Below, piece by piece: positions 35,363-44,885 of a stretch of 64,000 bases of DNA. A program made the position numbers and the translations under genes. Source of the stretch: Desulfobacter postgatei 2ac9 (GTDB lineage: Bacteria; Desulfobacterota; Desulfobacteria; Desulfobacterales; Desulfobacteraceae); assembly GCF_000233695.2 (NCBI RefSeq), contig NZ_CM001488.1, positions 584,049 through 648,048 on the forward strand, read 5' to 3'. The notes beneath the pieces were generated by a model. That model did not search any database. It was not told where the DNA came from and saw nothing but the letters and a program-made list of their open reading frames with translations. Every line of letters starts with the position of its first letter. Position 1 is the stretch's first letter.

Positions 35363-38300
35363 ATTTCCTTTTTTGATTGCCACCCGTTATTCACCGGCAG
35401 ATTGACCATGGCTTTTGTATATTCACCTTCCCTGCTTTCAAACCAGAGGTTCCCCCCATGATTTTTGATAATTCCATGGCTGATGGAAAGCCCCAGCCCT
35501 GTCCCCTCACCTTGGGGCTTTGTGGAAAAAAAGGGGTCAGCTACTTTATCGACAAGCTTCTTGGGAATTCCCAGGCCTCTGTCATAAAATATTAAACGCA
35601 CATACTTTTCTTTCCCTGATTCAATAATTTCGCCATTGATTTCGAGTATTTTGTTCTCATGTGGATTTTTATATTTTTTATTTAAAGCATACCGTGCATT
35701 ACTGATAATATTTAAAAAAACCTGCTGGATTTCCTGACGGCGCATTTTAATTAGAGGCATATCAGAGGGGATATTTACAGACAAATGTATACCATCCTTT
35801 AAGAGCTGTCTTTCCACAAGTTCAAGTGTCAAAGTAAGAATATCATTAATCTGGGCTGGACTGTGTTCTTCCTTTTTGTCCCTTGCAAATAAAAGCAGAT
35901 TTTTTACAATGTTTCCGATTCGTTCTCCTTCATGGACAATTCGTTCCGGAATCTTTTTATCCCCGCCAAGTTCATGGAATTTATCAATAAGGATCTCAGC
36001 AATATTGATGATACCGGTAACAGGATTATTGATCTCATGCGCAACTCCGGCAGCCAGTTCACCCAGGGAAGCAAGATGACCTGCTCGCATGGCCTCGGCC
36101 TGCAGGCGGTTTTTTTCAGTAATATCCCTCATAACAATAACTGATTTCATTTTTTCGTCTGATTCCTGAAAAGGGGAGAAAACAATATCATATCGTTTTT
36201 GATCCGTAAAATTTGTTTCCAGGTGCTGAATACGATTCTCACTCAAAGATTCTTGCAGAAGGCAGAATTCACAAGGTTCATCCATCTGAAAAAAATTTTT
36301 ATAACATTTTTTGCCTTGCAACTCTCCAAACACATCTTTGGAAACATTGTTCTGGAATTCGATGGTATAGTCCTTATTAATAACATGCACGCTGTCTCCA
36401 ACACCATTTAATACGCTTTGAAGTTTGTTACGTTCGCTTTGCAGATTTTTTTTAATATTCCTGTGTTTTTCAGAGGCGCGTATTGCCATGATACCATATG
36501 CCAGGTCATTTGCGATTTCCTTTAAAAGTGCTGCCTTTTTAGCAGAAAACGCCTTCTTTTCAGAGGCATAAATGCTCAAAGCGCCAAAAATATGATGTTC
36601 GAAACTCAGCGGCAGGGCAATGTTTGAGCGAAAACCCCTCTTTCCCGCTCGTTTTCTCCAGGGGGAAAAATTAGGATCAGAAGATATTTGTTGACTGACA
36701 GCAGGGGTGTTCTCGCGAATTGCTCTGCCTATTGGGCTTCGGCCCAATTCTGTATCGTCCCATCTAACATTCAAGTTGTCAAGATAGCCTTCCCCACATC
36801 CATATTGAGCTGACGGAATTATGAGTTTTTCTTTGCCCTGGCCAGCAAAACCGATCCAGGCATAACGGTAATTTCCTTTTTCAACAATAATCCGGCAGAT
36901 ACTATTAATCATATCAGATTCATTTTTAGCATGAACTATAATTTTATTACACTCGCTGTGCAAGTTCAATGTGCTGTTAATTTGGGCAATTTTCTTTTGT
37001 GTCTTGTGCTGCTGACAGGCCTCGGCCAAGATTTGGCAGATACCATTAATAAGGTTTTGTTCCTCTTTCAAAAAAGGTGTTTCATCAAAAACAGATTCTT
37101 TTAAATAGAAAACCTCGATTTCGCCCTCTTTTTGATTAGAAAAAATAATATCAGAGGAAATTTTCCAGGGGGTTTTTTTAAATTTTTCTGAAATATATTC
37201 TTTTTTTCCAAAACGCAACCTGCAGCATGTTGATTCAGGATACTGAAAACTGGGTGGTATAAATCGCACAACATCTTCAAAAATCTGATCAAGTGTTTTG
37301 CTAAGGCGTATGGAGTTGGATATTTTATACATACAGTCAAGTTCTTTTAGACGTTCGCCAAGTTCATACATGAACTTTTTGTTTTGGTTAACAGCTATTT
37401 TCTCTGTTGTAATATCTCTTGCAATACCACCAATCTGGACAGGATCACCCGCGTCATTATAAACAACAGTTTTTTTATCATTGAGCCATCGGATCTTGCC
37501 GTCATCTCTAATAATCCGGTATTGACTCTCAACTTTTCCATTTTTTAACAAATGCTCGGCTTCCCATGATATTTTTTCACGGTCTTCAGGGTGAACCATT
37601 TCAATCCAGAATTCCGGGTTTGCATAAAGCTTCGACAGCGCTCTGCCATAGACAGATTCAGCAGCAGGGTTAAGGTAGAGGAGCTGTCCATCAAGATCAG
37701 CAGCCCAGGCAACATCATTTAGTGAGTTAAGTAATCTTTTAAATCGGTCATCACTTTCCTTTAATTGCAGCTCACGCTGCACCTGATCGGTAATGTCTTG
37801 CACCGTACCGATCATCTTTTCCCAAACACCGTTTTTATTAAGGAAGATCTTACCAAAGCTTTGTACATGTCGAACATCACCGTTTGAATGCACTATTCTG
37901 TATTCGTAACCTTCATCCATCTCTTTATTCCGAATCTTGTCAATTTGTTCCCGGATATAGGCTTTGTCTTCGGGATGAACAACGTCTATGAAATCGTCAA
38001 GGGATAACTTCATTTTCTGTGGGTCCAGGCCAACTATTCGGTAAGCCTCATGGGAAAGTTGAATCTCATCCGTTATGATATCCCACTCCCAACTTCCCAA
38101 GTGCGCGATGCGTTGAGCTTCAGCAAAATTGGCCTCACTTTTACGCAAAGCCTCTTCTGCTGATTTTTGTTCGTGGATGTCACGGGTGCAGCCAACCATT
38201 CGAACAGGATTGCCGATTTCATCAAAGATAGCCTTGCCGCGGGAGTTAAGGTCAAATCTTTTCTCGTTTTCTTGTAACGCCGTTAAAGATTCTAACTCGT

Positions 38301-38823
38301 TCAGCCGGGTATATCCTAGTTGGGCGGTCATTTGCGCAAATTTGAATAGGAAAGAGAGGATCGCTCGGAACTTTTTCTCTGTGCAAATCGGAATTCCCCT
38401 GAAAGCTTTAATGTACTCTGTCTCGTCAAATCCAAATTTTTGTGCCTGCTCTCTGAAAAATTGCTCTTTGGTTTTATCCGGGGGTTCCAAAAAAACCTGC
38501 CCTGAAAATACATTGGCAACATGTTCCCCTGCTATGATAATCTGAGACGATGCATAAACCAATCCACGCGGACACGTATGGATCACAAAAGGCGCAGCCG
38601 TATACAGATTTTTTCTGATCTTTGTATTGCTCTTGATACACTCTTTTAGGGTCTGTGGATGCTGCCTGTAAAAATCCGTACATATCCTTTGCCCCCCCGA
38701 GCTGGTTAGGACCTCCCCATCCATGTCGATGATGGCAGAGTGAACAGAGGTGATTATGTACAATTCATCGGTTAACTCTTGCAGTTTGTCTATGTCAACC
38801 AGTTCTTTCAAGCTGTATTTCAT
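35359..38823 (-). CDS. PocR/PAS/GAF sensor histidine kinase
   Basis: About 1154 residues. In order: an N-terminal PocR domain (about 1-170, with a TCPRGLVYASSQI segment), a shortened PAS remnant, two PAS_3-type domains, two GAF-like domains, another PAS with a cysteine pair (EPCEFC), then HisKA (AAGVAHEINNPVTGIINIA) and HATPase (FLNIISNARYAL, GEGTGLGLSIS). No membrane helix is evident, so it senses a cytoplasmic signal; PocR domains bind small hydrocarbon derivatives in known cases. The start at 38823 follows AAGGAAAC. It is coupled to the downstream NtrC-type gene. The ligand is unknown. Confidence 0.88.
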   Translation of the reverse strand: MKYSLKELVDIDKLQELTDELYIITSVHSAIIDMDGEVLTSSGGQRICTDFYRQHPQTLKECIKSNTKIRKNLYTAAPFVIHTCPRGLVYASSQIIIAGEHVANVFSGQVFLEPPDKTKEQFFREQAQKFGFDETEYIKAFRGIPICTEKKFRAILSFLFKFAQMTAQLGYTRLNELESLTALQENEKRFDLNSRGKAIFDEIGNPVRMVGCTRDIHEQKSAEEALRKSEANFAEAQRIAHLGSWEWDIITDEIQLSHEAYRIVGLDPQKMKLSLDDFIDVVHPEDKAYIREQIDKIRNKEMDEGYEYRIVHSNGDVRHVQSFGKIFLNKNGVWEKMIGTVQDITDQVQRELQLKESDDRFKRLLNSLNDVAWAADLDGQLLYLNPAAESVYGRALSKLYANPEFWIEMVHPEDREKISWEAEHLLKNGKVESQYRIIRDDGKIRWLNDKKTVVYNDAGDPVQIGGIARDITTEKIAVNQNKKFMYELGERLKELDCMYKISNSIRLSKTLDQIFEDVVRFIPPSFQYPESTCCRLRFGKKEYISEKFKKTPWKISSDIIFSNQKEGEIEVFYLKESVFDETPFLKEEQNLINGICQILAEACQQHKTQKKIAQINSTLNLHSECNKIIVHAKNESDMINSICRIIVEKGNYRYAWIGFAGQGKEKLIIPSAQYGCGEGYLDNLNVRWDDTELGRSPIGRAIRENTPAVSQQISSDPNFSPWRKRAGKRGFRSNIALPLSFEHHIFGALSIYASEKKAFSAKKAALLKEIANDLAYGIMAIRASEKHRNIKKNLQSERNKLQSVLNGVGDSVHVINKDYTIEFQNNVSKDVFGELQGKKCYKNFFQMDEPCEFCLLQESLSENRIQHLETNFTDQKRYDIVFSPFQESDEKMKSVIVMRDITEKNRLQAEAMRAGHLASLGELAAGVAHEINNPVTGIINIAEILIDKFHELGGDKKIPERIVHEGERIGNIVKNLLLFARDKKEEHSPAQINDILTLTLELVERQLLKDGIHLSVNIPSDMPLIKMRRQEIQQVFLNIISNARYALNKKYKNPHENKILEINGEIIESGKEKYVRLIFYDRGLGIPKKLVDKVADPFFSTKPQGEGTGLGLSISHGIIKNHGGNLWFESREGEYTKAMVNLPVNNGWQSKKEI

Positions 38824-38997
38824 TGTTTCCTTGTTTACCACTCGCTGTTAGATTTTTTTGAATTTGACTGCCAAACAATCCTTCATTAAAATCAGGCCAC
38901 TTTTTTCCGGAAGCTTTTCAAAGATGGTTCTGGCTGGCATAATTTGAGGAAAAATACGGCTGCTCATATGTTTTGTAGAAGGATTGAAAAAAATATT

Positions 38998-39025
38998 ATT
39001 GTATGTAAAATGGACTCGATGTCAA
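38998..39025 (-). promoter_or_regulatory. Sigma-70 promoter of the kinase-regulator operon
   Basis: On the minus strand TTGACA (39025-39020), 16 bases, TACAAT (39003-38998). It lies about 165 bases before the PocR kinase start and after fliQ, so the island can be transcribed independently of the flagellar operon. Confidence 0.55.
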
Positions 39026-39115
39026 GATCAATACACTACTGATTAGCTTGCCGAGCAAAATTCCGAGCAATAAAAATGAAGCAAAATAGCCTTTTTTAGA
39101 CACCTCAGGTTTAGA

Positions 39116-39385
39116 TCACCGGATATACATGGGTATATTGGTAATGATATTGCTCGTAAAAGAGATTAGTTTTTCCATCATCCACGGCGCAGCAAATAAA
39201 AGCCCGATAAAAACGGCAAGGATTTTGGGTACAAAGGTAAGGGTCATCTCCTGGATCTGGGTAACAGCCTGGAACACACTGATGATAAGACCTGCAATCA
39301 GGCCCAAACCCAGCATGGGCAGGGACAAAAGAATGGTCAGGATAATGGCCTGTTTGGCAAATTCTATAACAAATTCAGGGGTCAT
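39116..39385 (-). CDS. fliQ: Flagellar export-gate protein FliQ
   Basis: Small two-helix membrane subunit of the FliPQR pore. Visible are the start MTPEFVIEFAKQAIILTILL and the inter-helix segment SVFQAVTQIQEMTLTFVPKI. 89 residues from the ATG at 39385, with GGAG eight bases upstream; a TTG four codons earlier is less likely. It is the last gene of the fliL-M-N-O-P-Q run. Confidence 0.95.
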   Translation of the reverse strand: MTPEFVIEFAKQAIILTILLSLPMLGLGLIAGLIISVFQAVTQIQEMTLTFVPKILAVFIGLLFAAPWMMEKLISFTSNIITNIPMYIR

Positions 39386-39386
39386 T

Positions 39387-40163
39387 TTACACTCCAAAAC
39401 TTTTTATCATTGAGCCTGCAATCAAATGCCAGCCGTCCACAAGGACAAAAAGCATCAGCTTGAAAGGCAGGGAAATCATAACCGGGGGCAGCATCATCAT
39501 GCCCATGGCCAGCAGCACCGAGGCGACGACCATATCAATGACAAGAAAGGGAACGTACAAAATAAAGCCTACGATAAATGCTGTTTTAAGCTCGGAAATC
39601 ACATAGGCCGGAATCAGTGCCAGAAGTGACACATCATCTCTGGTTTCAGGCTTTTTCATTCCGGCCTCTTTGACAAACAGGGCAATGTCGGCTTCCCTGG
39701 TGTTGAGCAGCAAAAATTTCCGTATGGGCTTCTGCGCCTCGTCAAAGGCCGTTTCATAGGAAATTTCACGTTCAAGATAGGGATTTAAGGCTTTGTCATA
39801 CACTTCCAGCGCCACGGGTTTTATAATAAAAAAAGTCATAAATAGTGAAAGCCCTATGATCACCTGGTTGGGCGGGCTTGACTGGGTGCCGATGGCCTGG
39901 CGCAGGAAGTGAAATACCACCACCAGACGGGTAAACGGGGTCATCAGGATCAAAATGGCCGGAGCCAGGGCAATAATGGTTAAAAGGGCAATGATTTCAA
40001 GGACGACCGCCACCTCTTCGGGTTCCTGGGCTGTGCCGACACTCAGTTCCAGGGAAGGAATAGGGAAGGTGACGGCACCTGCGGTATCAGCAACGCCTGT
40101 GATCATGATGGTTGCAAGCAGAATCAACCCTGCCCACCCGATCAAGCGACCATGTCTGATCAT
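39387..40163 (-). CDS. fliP: Flagellar export-gate protein FliP
   Basis: Core pore subunit. A cleavable N-terminal signal is likely (to about residue 30, ADTAGA). Then come membrane segments and the conserved ILMTPFTRLVVVFHFLRQAI, IGLSLFMTFFI and MMMLPPVMISLPFKLMLFVL. 258 residues. It overlaps fliO by four bases. Confidence 0.96.
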   Translation of the reverse strand: MIRHGRLIGWAGLILLATIMITGVADTAGAVTFPIPSLELSVGTAQEPEEVAVVLEIIALLTIIALAPAILILMTPFTRLVVVFHFLRQAIGTQSSPPNQVIIGLSLFMTFFIIKPVALEVYDKALNPYLEREISYETAFDEAQKPIRKFLLLNTREADIALFVKEAGMKKPETRDDVSLLALIPAYVISELKTAFIVGFILYVPFLVIDMVVASVLLAMGMMMLPPVMISLPFKLMLFVLVDGWHLIAGSMIKSFGV

Positions 40164-40582
40164 GATCTCTCTCCTTTCCCGGAATCGGGACGGGAATTGG
40201 AAGAATTATTTTCCAAGGGCATATTGTGACCACTGCTCTCTTTCATCAAACTTTTTTTGAGCAGCGTCTGAAATCCTGTGGTCTTTTCCGAAGGTGCCAA
40301 TACGGTTTTTTGGACCTCGCGAAAACGGGCCAAAGACGATATGCCGGCGGGCGAAACCCCGATAAGAACCGATTCATCCTGAACAGATACCAGTACCAGT
40401 TTTTCCTTGGGGGATAAATGATGGACGGATAAAACCTTTATCAGTTCCGCTGAATCTCGCGCGCCGAACCGGCCTGAAACCCTGCGAACAAGATAAAGGG
40501 CCAGTAGAAAAAAAGCCAGAACAGCAAACAGCATGCCGAAACTTTTGGCAAATTCCACCCACATATCGGTATGCGTATTCAC
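40160..40582 (-). CDS. fliO: Flagellar assembly protein FliO
   Basis: Single-pass protein assisting FliP assembly. One membrane helix (GMLFAVLAFFLLALYLVRR, about residues 15-33) precedes a FliO domain (IKVLSVHHLSPKEKLVLVSV and VLIGVSPAGISSLARF) and a disordered polar tail. 140 residues. It overlaps fliN upstream and fliP downstream by four bases each. FliO is poorly conserved, so position carries part of the weight. Confidence 0.88.
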   Translation of the reverse strand: MNTHTDMWVEFAKSFGMLFAVLAFFLLALYLVRRVSGRFGARDSAELIKVLSVHHLSPKEKLVLVSVQDESVLIGVSPAGISSLARFREVQKTVLAPSEKTTGFQTLLKKSLMKESSGHNMPLENNSSNSRPDSGKGERS

Positions 40583-40923
40583 TGATCTTCCGAGGCCAGG
40601 GATTTGACACGGTCAATGGGCGTGATGACGTCGGTGAGACGAACCCCGAATTTCTCATTGACCACCACAACTTCTCCCCGGGCAATGAGCTTACGGTTGA
40701 TATATACCTCCAGGGGTTCACCGGCAAGTTTGTTCAACTCAATAATGGATCCCTGGGCCAGCTGTAGGAGATCATTGACCAGCATTTTGGTTTTGCCCAG
40801 TTCCACGGAAAGCTCCAAAGGGATATCCAGGATAAAATCCAGTTCCCTTGCGCCATGCTCCTCGTCATGCCTGGATTCTTCTTCCAGATAATCATCATTT
40901 GTCGTGCCGTTTTTATCAACCAT
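40579..40923 (-). CDS. fliN: Flagellar switch protein FliN
   Basis: C-ring subunit. The SpoA domain shows LDIPLELSVELGKTKMLVND (written over residues about 31-52 as FILDIPLELSVELGKT), LLQLAQGSIIELNKLAGEP and VVVNEKFGVRLTDVI. A short acidic N-terminal extension precedes it. 114 residues. It lies two bases after fliM and overlaps fliO. Confidence 0.95.
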   Translation of the reverse strand: MVDKNGTTNDDYLEEESRHDEEHGARELDFILDIPLELSVELGKTKMLVNDLLQLAQGSIIELNKLAGEPLEVYINRKLIARGEVVVVNEKFGVRLTDVITPIDRVKSLASEDQ

Positions 40924-40925
40924 CT

Positions 40926-41924
40926 TTACCTCTTACAGTCGGTTACAATTTTATCTTTAATCTTAAATGCCTGAAAACCCCGCTGAACACCAATGAATCC
41001 TGTCAGTTTCACAAGCCCTCCCACAAAGCAGGGTAATGGGTCGGATGCGTCGTTATCCAGTTGGATGACGTCACCGGGCTGCATATACAAGAGCCGTTCA
41101 CCGGTGATCTCTGTTTTACCCAGAAGAATTCTTAAATCCACCTGGGAATTGAGGATCACCTCTTCAATCATCCGCCGCCAGTTGTAGTCGATTTCTTCAA
41201 TTTCCGTCTGGACACCGGATGACAGTTTGTTGCGCATGGGTTCGATCATGGAATAGGGATAGCAGACCACAAGATTCCCTGCGGCCTGCTCCAGTTCGAT
41301 TTCAAACCGGGTAACGATGACAAGGTCTGTGGGCAGTACAATGGCCGTGAACTGGGGGTTCATTTCCGAACGGATCAGGGATGCTTTGACCAGCTCTATG
41401 GGGGCCCAGGAGGCCTCAATGTTTTTGAGAACCGCCAGGACTGCCTTTTTAATCATCACCTCTTCAATGCGGGTAAATTCGCGGCCCTCCACCCTTGCTT
41501 TTCCCAATGCTTCTCCACCAAAAAAAGTATCAATGAGGTTATAAACCAGCTGGCTTTCAAACACCACCAGACCATGTCCCCTTAACGGCTCCATCCTGAA
41601 TACGTGAAGACTTGTGGGCACAGGAAGGCTGCGGACGAATTCAGAAAACTTCAGGGTGTCAAAGGGATTGGCAGACACATCCACATTGGTCTGGAGCAGT
41701 GAAGACAATGTGGCCCGAACTTCCCTGGAGAGACGTTCATTAATAACGTCAAAGGTAGGCATTCTTGCCCTGACCACCTTGTCCTGGCTGGTGAAATCAT
41801 AGGCAACAACACCTTCAATCGCCTCCTCATCAATTTCCGGAATATCGGTCTCAGTGTCTACTTCTCCGGAATCCAGTCCGTCTAGTAGACTGTCAACCTC
41901 GTCCTGGGATAGAATTTCACTCAT
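40926..41924 (-). CDS. fliM: Flagellar switch protein FliM
   Basis: C-ring switch protein that binds phosphorylated CheY. The N-terminal CheY-binding motif is MSEILSQDEVDSLLDGL. The middle domain shows LSREVRATLSSLLQTNVD and FRMEPLRGHGLVVFESQ, and a C-terminal SpoA domain follows. 332 residues. The N-terminal motif is the same type repeated seven times in the FliL-like protein at 22386-23855. Confidence 0.96.
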   Translation of the reverse strand: MSEILSQDEVDSLLDGLDSGEVDTETDIPEIDEEAIEGVVAYDFTSQDKVVRARMPTFDVINERLSREVRATLSSLLQTNVDVSANPFDTLKFSEFVRSLPVPTSLHVFRMEPLRGHGLVVFESQLVYNLIDTFFGGEALGKARVEGREFTRIEEVMIKKAVLAVLKNIEASWAPIELVKASLIRSEMNPQFTAIVLPTDLVIVTRFEIELEQAAGNLVVCYPYSMIEPMRNKLSSGVQTEIEEIDYNWRRMIEEVILNSQVDLRILLGKTEITGERLLYMQPGDVIQLDNDASDPLPCFVGGLVKLTGFIGVQRGFQAFKIKDKIVTDCKR

Positions 41925-41931
41925 GGCACCA

Positions 41932-42603
41932 TCACTGCATTATAAAATTGGTAAAATAAATTTGCCTTATGGCAACTTTGGGAAAAATCTGATTAATTCG
42001 GTCGAGAAGTGCAAATTTCAGTTTAAGTTTGCCATGGGGGCTTCGCAGATCCATCCAGCTCATCTGCCGCATCTGGCTTTCAATTATTTTTCTTATCCTG
42101 GGCTCCATGGTATAGACCTGCCTTCGAAACTCGGGATCTATCATTTCAAGGGCGATGCCCATGGATATGTAATGCATGTTTGAATCTTGTTTTAAAAGAA
42201 TTTGTTCAAAGGGTTCCAGCTGCACAATATCCTCAAATATCGCTTTGTTCTGGTCTTTCAGGGCCGCCTGAATGCTTTCCTCAGTCACGACATTTTCAGC
42301 AACCGGCTGTTCAGGGACCTCTTTTGTCTTACCGCCAAATAAAAAAAAGAACACACCGGCACCAATCCCGCCCAATAAAAGGAGAAACGACAGGAGAATA
42401 ATGATCAGTTTTTTCTTTCCTGACAGCAGTCTGCCGATCAATCCCTTTTTGACAGGTCCTTCTTCTGAAACCCCGCCACCATTGTTTATGGATTCGGTCA
42501 GTTCATCGCCTTCGAGTTCTTCCAGCAGATCTTCAGCCACAACACCTCCCAAAATAGTCTGGTCCTTCATTTGCCGAGCTGGTCTTTGCAGGCTGCATTG
42601 CAA
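41932..42603 (-). CDS. fliL: Flagellar basal-body protein FliL
   Basis: Stator-associated single-pass protein. An acidic cytoplasmic N-terminus, one membrane helix (LIIILLSFLLLLGGIGAGVF, about residues 66-85) and a periplasmic stomatin-like domain with HYISMGIALEMIDPEFRRQV and the end QIYFTNFIMQ are visible. 223 residues. The start is uncertain: ATG at 42603 has AAGGG upstream and only a short leader from the sigma-54 promoter; ATG at 42570 has no clear ribosome site. Confidence 0.9.
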   Translation of the reverse strand: MQCSLQRPARQMKDQTILGGVVAEDLLEELEGDELTESINNGGGVSEEGPVKKGLIGRLLSGKKKLIIILLSFLLLLGGIGAGVFFFLFGGKTKEVPEQPVAENVVTEESIQAALKDQNKAIFEDIVQLEPFEQILLKQDSNMHYISMGIALEMIDPEFRRQVYTMEPRIRKIIESQMRQMSWMDLRSPHGKLKLKFALLDRINQIFPKVAIRQIYFTNFIMQ

Positions 42604-42636
42604 ATACCCTTAATATATCAGGCTATAAGAAGTGAC

Positions 42637-42652
42637 AGCAAGCCTTATGCCA
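42637..42652 (-). promoter_or_regulatory. Sigma-54 promoter of the fliL operon
   Basis: On the minus strand TGGCAT, five bases, TTGCT, the same class as those before fliK and flgN. It lies about 35 bases before fliL and should drive fliL-M-N-O-P-Q. Confidence 0.7.
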
Positions 42653-42779
42653 GCCTGCATGGGTTTTACCTGGATAGAAGGGAAACAAAAAATTTATGGT
42701 AAAGATTATAGGAAAGAAGAAAGATTTGCAAAATTATTTATTTGAGTATCGTTCAAACACGATATAAAAAAACGTCACT

Positions 42780-42821
42780 TTGACCGTGGATCTGTCAATC
42801 TTTTGACAGATCCACGGTCAA
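42780..42821 (-). terminator. Perfect 19-bp hairpin between fliK and fliL
   Basis: Arms at 42780-42798 and 42803-42821 are perfectly complementary (TTGACCGTGGATCTGTCAA type) around a TCTT loop, 14 bases after the fliK stop. On the minus strand a run of seven T follows about eight bases past the stem, so it can end fliK transcription, making fliL depend on its own promoter. The T-run is further off than usual. Confidence 0.65.
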
Positions 42822-42834
42822 GAGGGCAGGGGGA

Positions 42835-44835
42835 TTATGCAACAAAATGCAGCGAACCCCTGTTATTTATAGCCGCGGTATGATCCGTTAAATGATCTGC
42901 CGCCTCTTCCTGGGCATCGTCACCGGACCCGCGCTTTGTCTGCTTTTTTCCGGCTGACTGCCCCTGGGCCCGGGCATCGGCCATGGACTGCTGGAAATCG
43001 CTGCTCATATCAACTTCAAAGCTCTCAAGGCTGATACCGGAGGAAGAGAGCATGGTTTTGATTTCATTAACATTGGCTGCCAGAATATCTTTTGCTGACT
43101 GGTGTTCAGTAATCACGCTGATCTTTATGCCGTTCCCATTATGGTCAATGCTCATGTAGACCCGGCCTAATTCAGGGGGTTTTAGTTGCATCCGGATGGT
43201 GTCGTCTCCGGTATTGATTGATCGGACAATGCTTTTTCCCACCTGCCGGGTGACAAAGTCAGGCAGTGTGGAAAAGGCCTGCTCGGTGCGTTGTGTACCC
43301 GAAGTTCCCACACTCCCTGTCGTGGTTGATTTTTCCACGCCAAAAACAAGGGCATGGGCTTCTGAATTTTTGGACATTGTATCCCCTGACTGGGAATTTG
43401 TGGAGGCGGTCATCTTTTCCAGAGCAGCTGCATCGGCCTGGGTTGCCGTGGTGGAAATCTGTGATGCCGATTCCTTGCTTGTTCCTGCGGTGTCAGAAAA
43501 ACTGTTGGCGATTTTAAATGCATCATCAGAATCGGTTTTTCCTGTTTGAAGGTTACCGGAGGCACTATTTCCAACCGCAGAGGCCTCGGCAGCCGTTTTT
43601 GCACTCACCTCACGCCTGTTGATCTGATCCATGAACTGAACCTGGAACCGCTCCTCAATTTCTTTGACCATGGCGTCGGAACTTTCGCTAAGCGTTATGC
43701 TATAATCGACAGCTCCCTCACGCTCTTCTTGAAAATTCAGTCCGGAAAAAAATTGGTTAAGCAATCCGTGTCGGCCGGACCGGGTTGCGAGGGCATCAAA
43801 AGAATCGGTTGTAAATGTGTCTGATAATGATTGTTCAGTCTGGTTTGCCTGATTCTCTTCCAACAGGTTACGCTTCTGGGCAAAGGCATCAATTATCGTG
43901 GCCAGGGTCAACGGCTCGTCAGATGTTTCAATGAAAGAATCCAGATCAAGCTGTTGCAAAAGGGTGGTATAGGCATCGTCTTCATCTTTTGTCTGATAGG
44001 TCACGCCGGATTCACCGGCGGTATCCAGAAGTTGCTCAAGCTGTTCAATAAACGTATCAAAATCAAATCCACGGGTCCCTTCGGAGGCTTGATCCATGAT
44101 TGATGTCATTTCCTGATCATCCATGCCCATCATTGACAAAAGGGATTTGATATAGGGCAGATCAGAGGTGGGCATGAGCGTCTCTGCCGGGGTGATCTCT
44201 TCAGCTTCGGCAAGGGGCAGGTCAAACAGATCATCCATGAAACCGGCCACGGAGATCAGGCCGCCCCCCTCTTCAAGGCTCAGGGTCAGATCCGACAGCA
44301 TTTCCTCAACAGATGCCTGATCAAAACCAGCCTGAACAAGCAGATCGCCAAGGGCGTCAAGCCCCTCTTCATCCAGGGACAGATTGTCCAGATCGTAATT
44401 GGAAATGGATAAAAGCAGACTTTTTAATTCCGTAAGAAAGTCAGAACCCCCGCCATGTTCCAGGGCATCTTCAAGGTCTGAAACCTTTTGTTTAGTTGTT
44501 CGGACAGCAAAACGAGATTTTTCCACCGTGGATATTTCAGTGTTCTGTTCTTCGGTGGACAAGTTGGGCTTTTGCGCAGTGGTAAGCGGTGAGGCCTGCG
44601 TCTGAACACTGTTATCCTCTGAACGCCTGACATGGGTCTCTTGCTCAACGGTGTTTATCTCTCTTGAGCGTTCCATGCCTGAGTCCCGTTGCATGGCCTT
44701 GTCCAGCTGCCCCTGAAATGCAGAGACCGCAGCACCACTGTCTGTGGAAACAGTGCCGGTAGCGGTTGCACCCATGAGGGCGTCTGAAGAACGTCCTGTC
44801 AGTAACGCATTGATGTCTGAAACATTGGATAACAT
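42835..44835 (-). CDS. fliK: Flagellar hook-length control protein FliK
   Basis: Secreted molecular ruler of 666 residues. The long N-terminal and central region is acidic and low-complexity, rich in Ser, Thr, Asp and Glu. The C-terminal domain (TIRMQLKPPELGRVYMSIDH, then ITEHQSAKDILAANVNEIKT) is the FliK switch domain that acts on FlhB. AAAGG precedes the ATG, and a sigma-54 promoter lies about 50 bases upstream. A shorter FliK-like protein at 20552-21484 may share the task. Confidence 0.9.
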   Translation of the reverse strand: MLSNVSDINALLTGRSSDALMGATATGTVSTDSGAAVSAFQGQLDKAMQRDSGMERSREINTVEQETHVRRSEDNSVQTQASPLTTAQKPNLSTEEQNTEISTVEKSRFAVRTTKQKVSDLEDALEHGGGSDFLTELKSLLLSISNYDLDNLSLDEEGLDALGDLLVQAGFDQASVEEMLSDLTLSLEEGGGLISVAGFMDDLFDLPLAEAEEITPAETLMPTSDLPYIKSLLSMMGMDDQEMTSIMDQASEGTRGFDFDTFIEQLEQLLDTAGESGVTYQTKDEDDAYTTLLQQLDLDSFIETSDEPLTLATIIDAFAQKRNLLEENQANQTEQSLSDTFTTDSFDALATRSGRHGLLNQFFSGLNFQEEREGAVDYSITLSESSDAMVKEIEERFQVQFMDQINRREVSAKTAAEASAVGNSASGNLQTGKTDSDDAFKIANSFSDTAGTSKESASQISTTATQADAAALEKMTASTNSQSGDTMSKNSEAHALVFGVEKSTTTGSVGTSGTQRTEQAFSTLPDFVTRQVGKSIVRSINTGDDTIRMQLKPPELGRVYMSIDHNGNGIKISVITEHQSAKDILAANVNEIKTMLSSSGISLESFEVDMSSDFQQSMADARAQGQSAGKKQTKRGSGDDAQEEAADHLTDHTAAINNRGSLHFVA

Positions 44836-44885
44836 GAGTCACCTTTAATTTAATGGCCTTTTTCATGAGTTTTACCATCAAAAAA

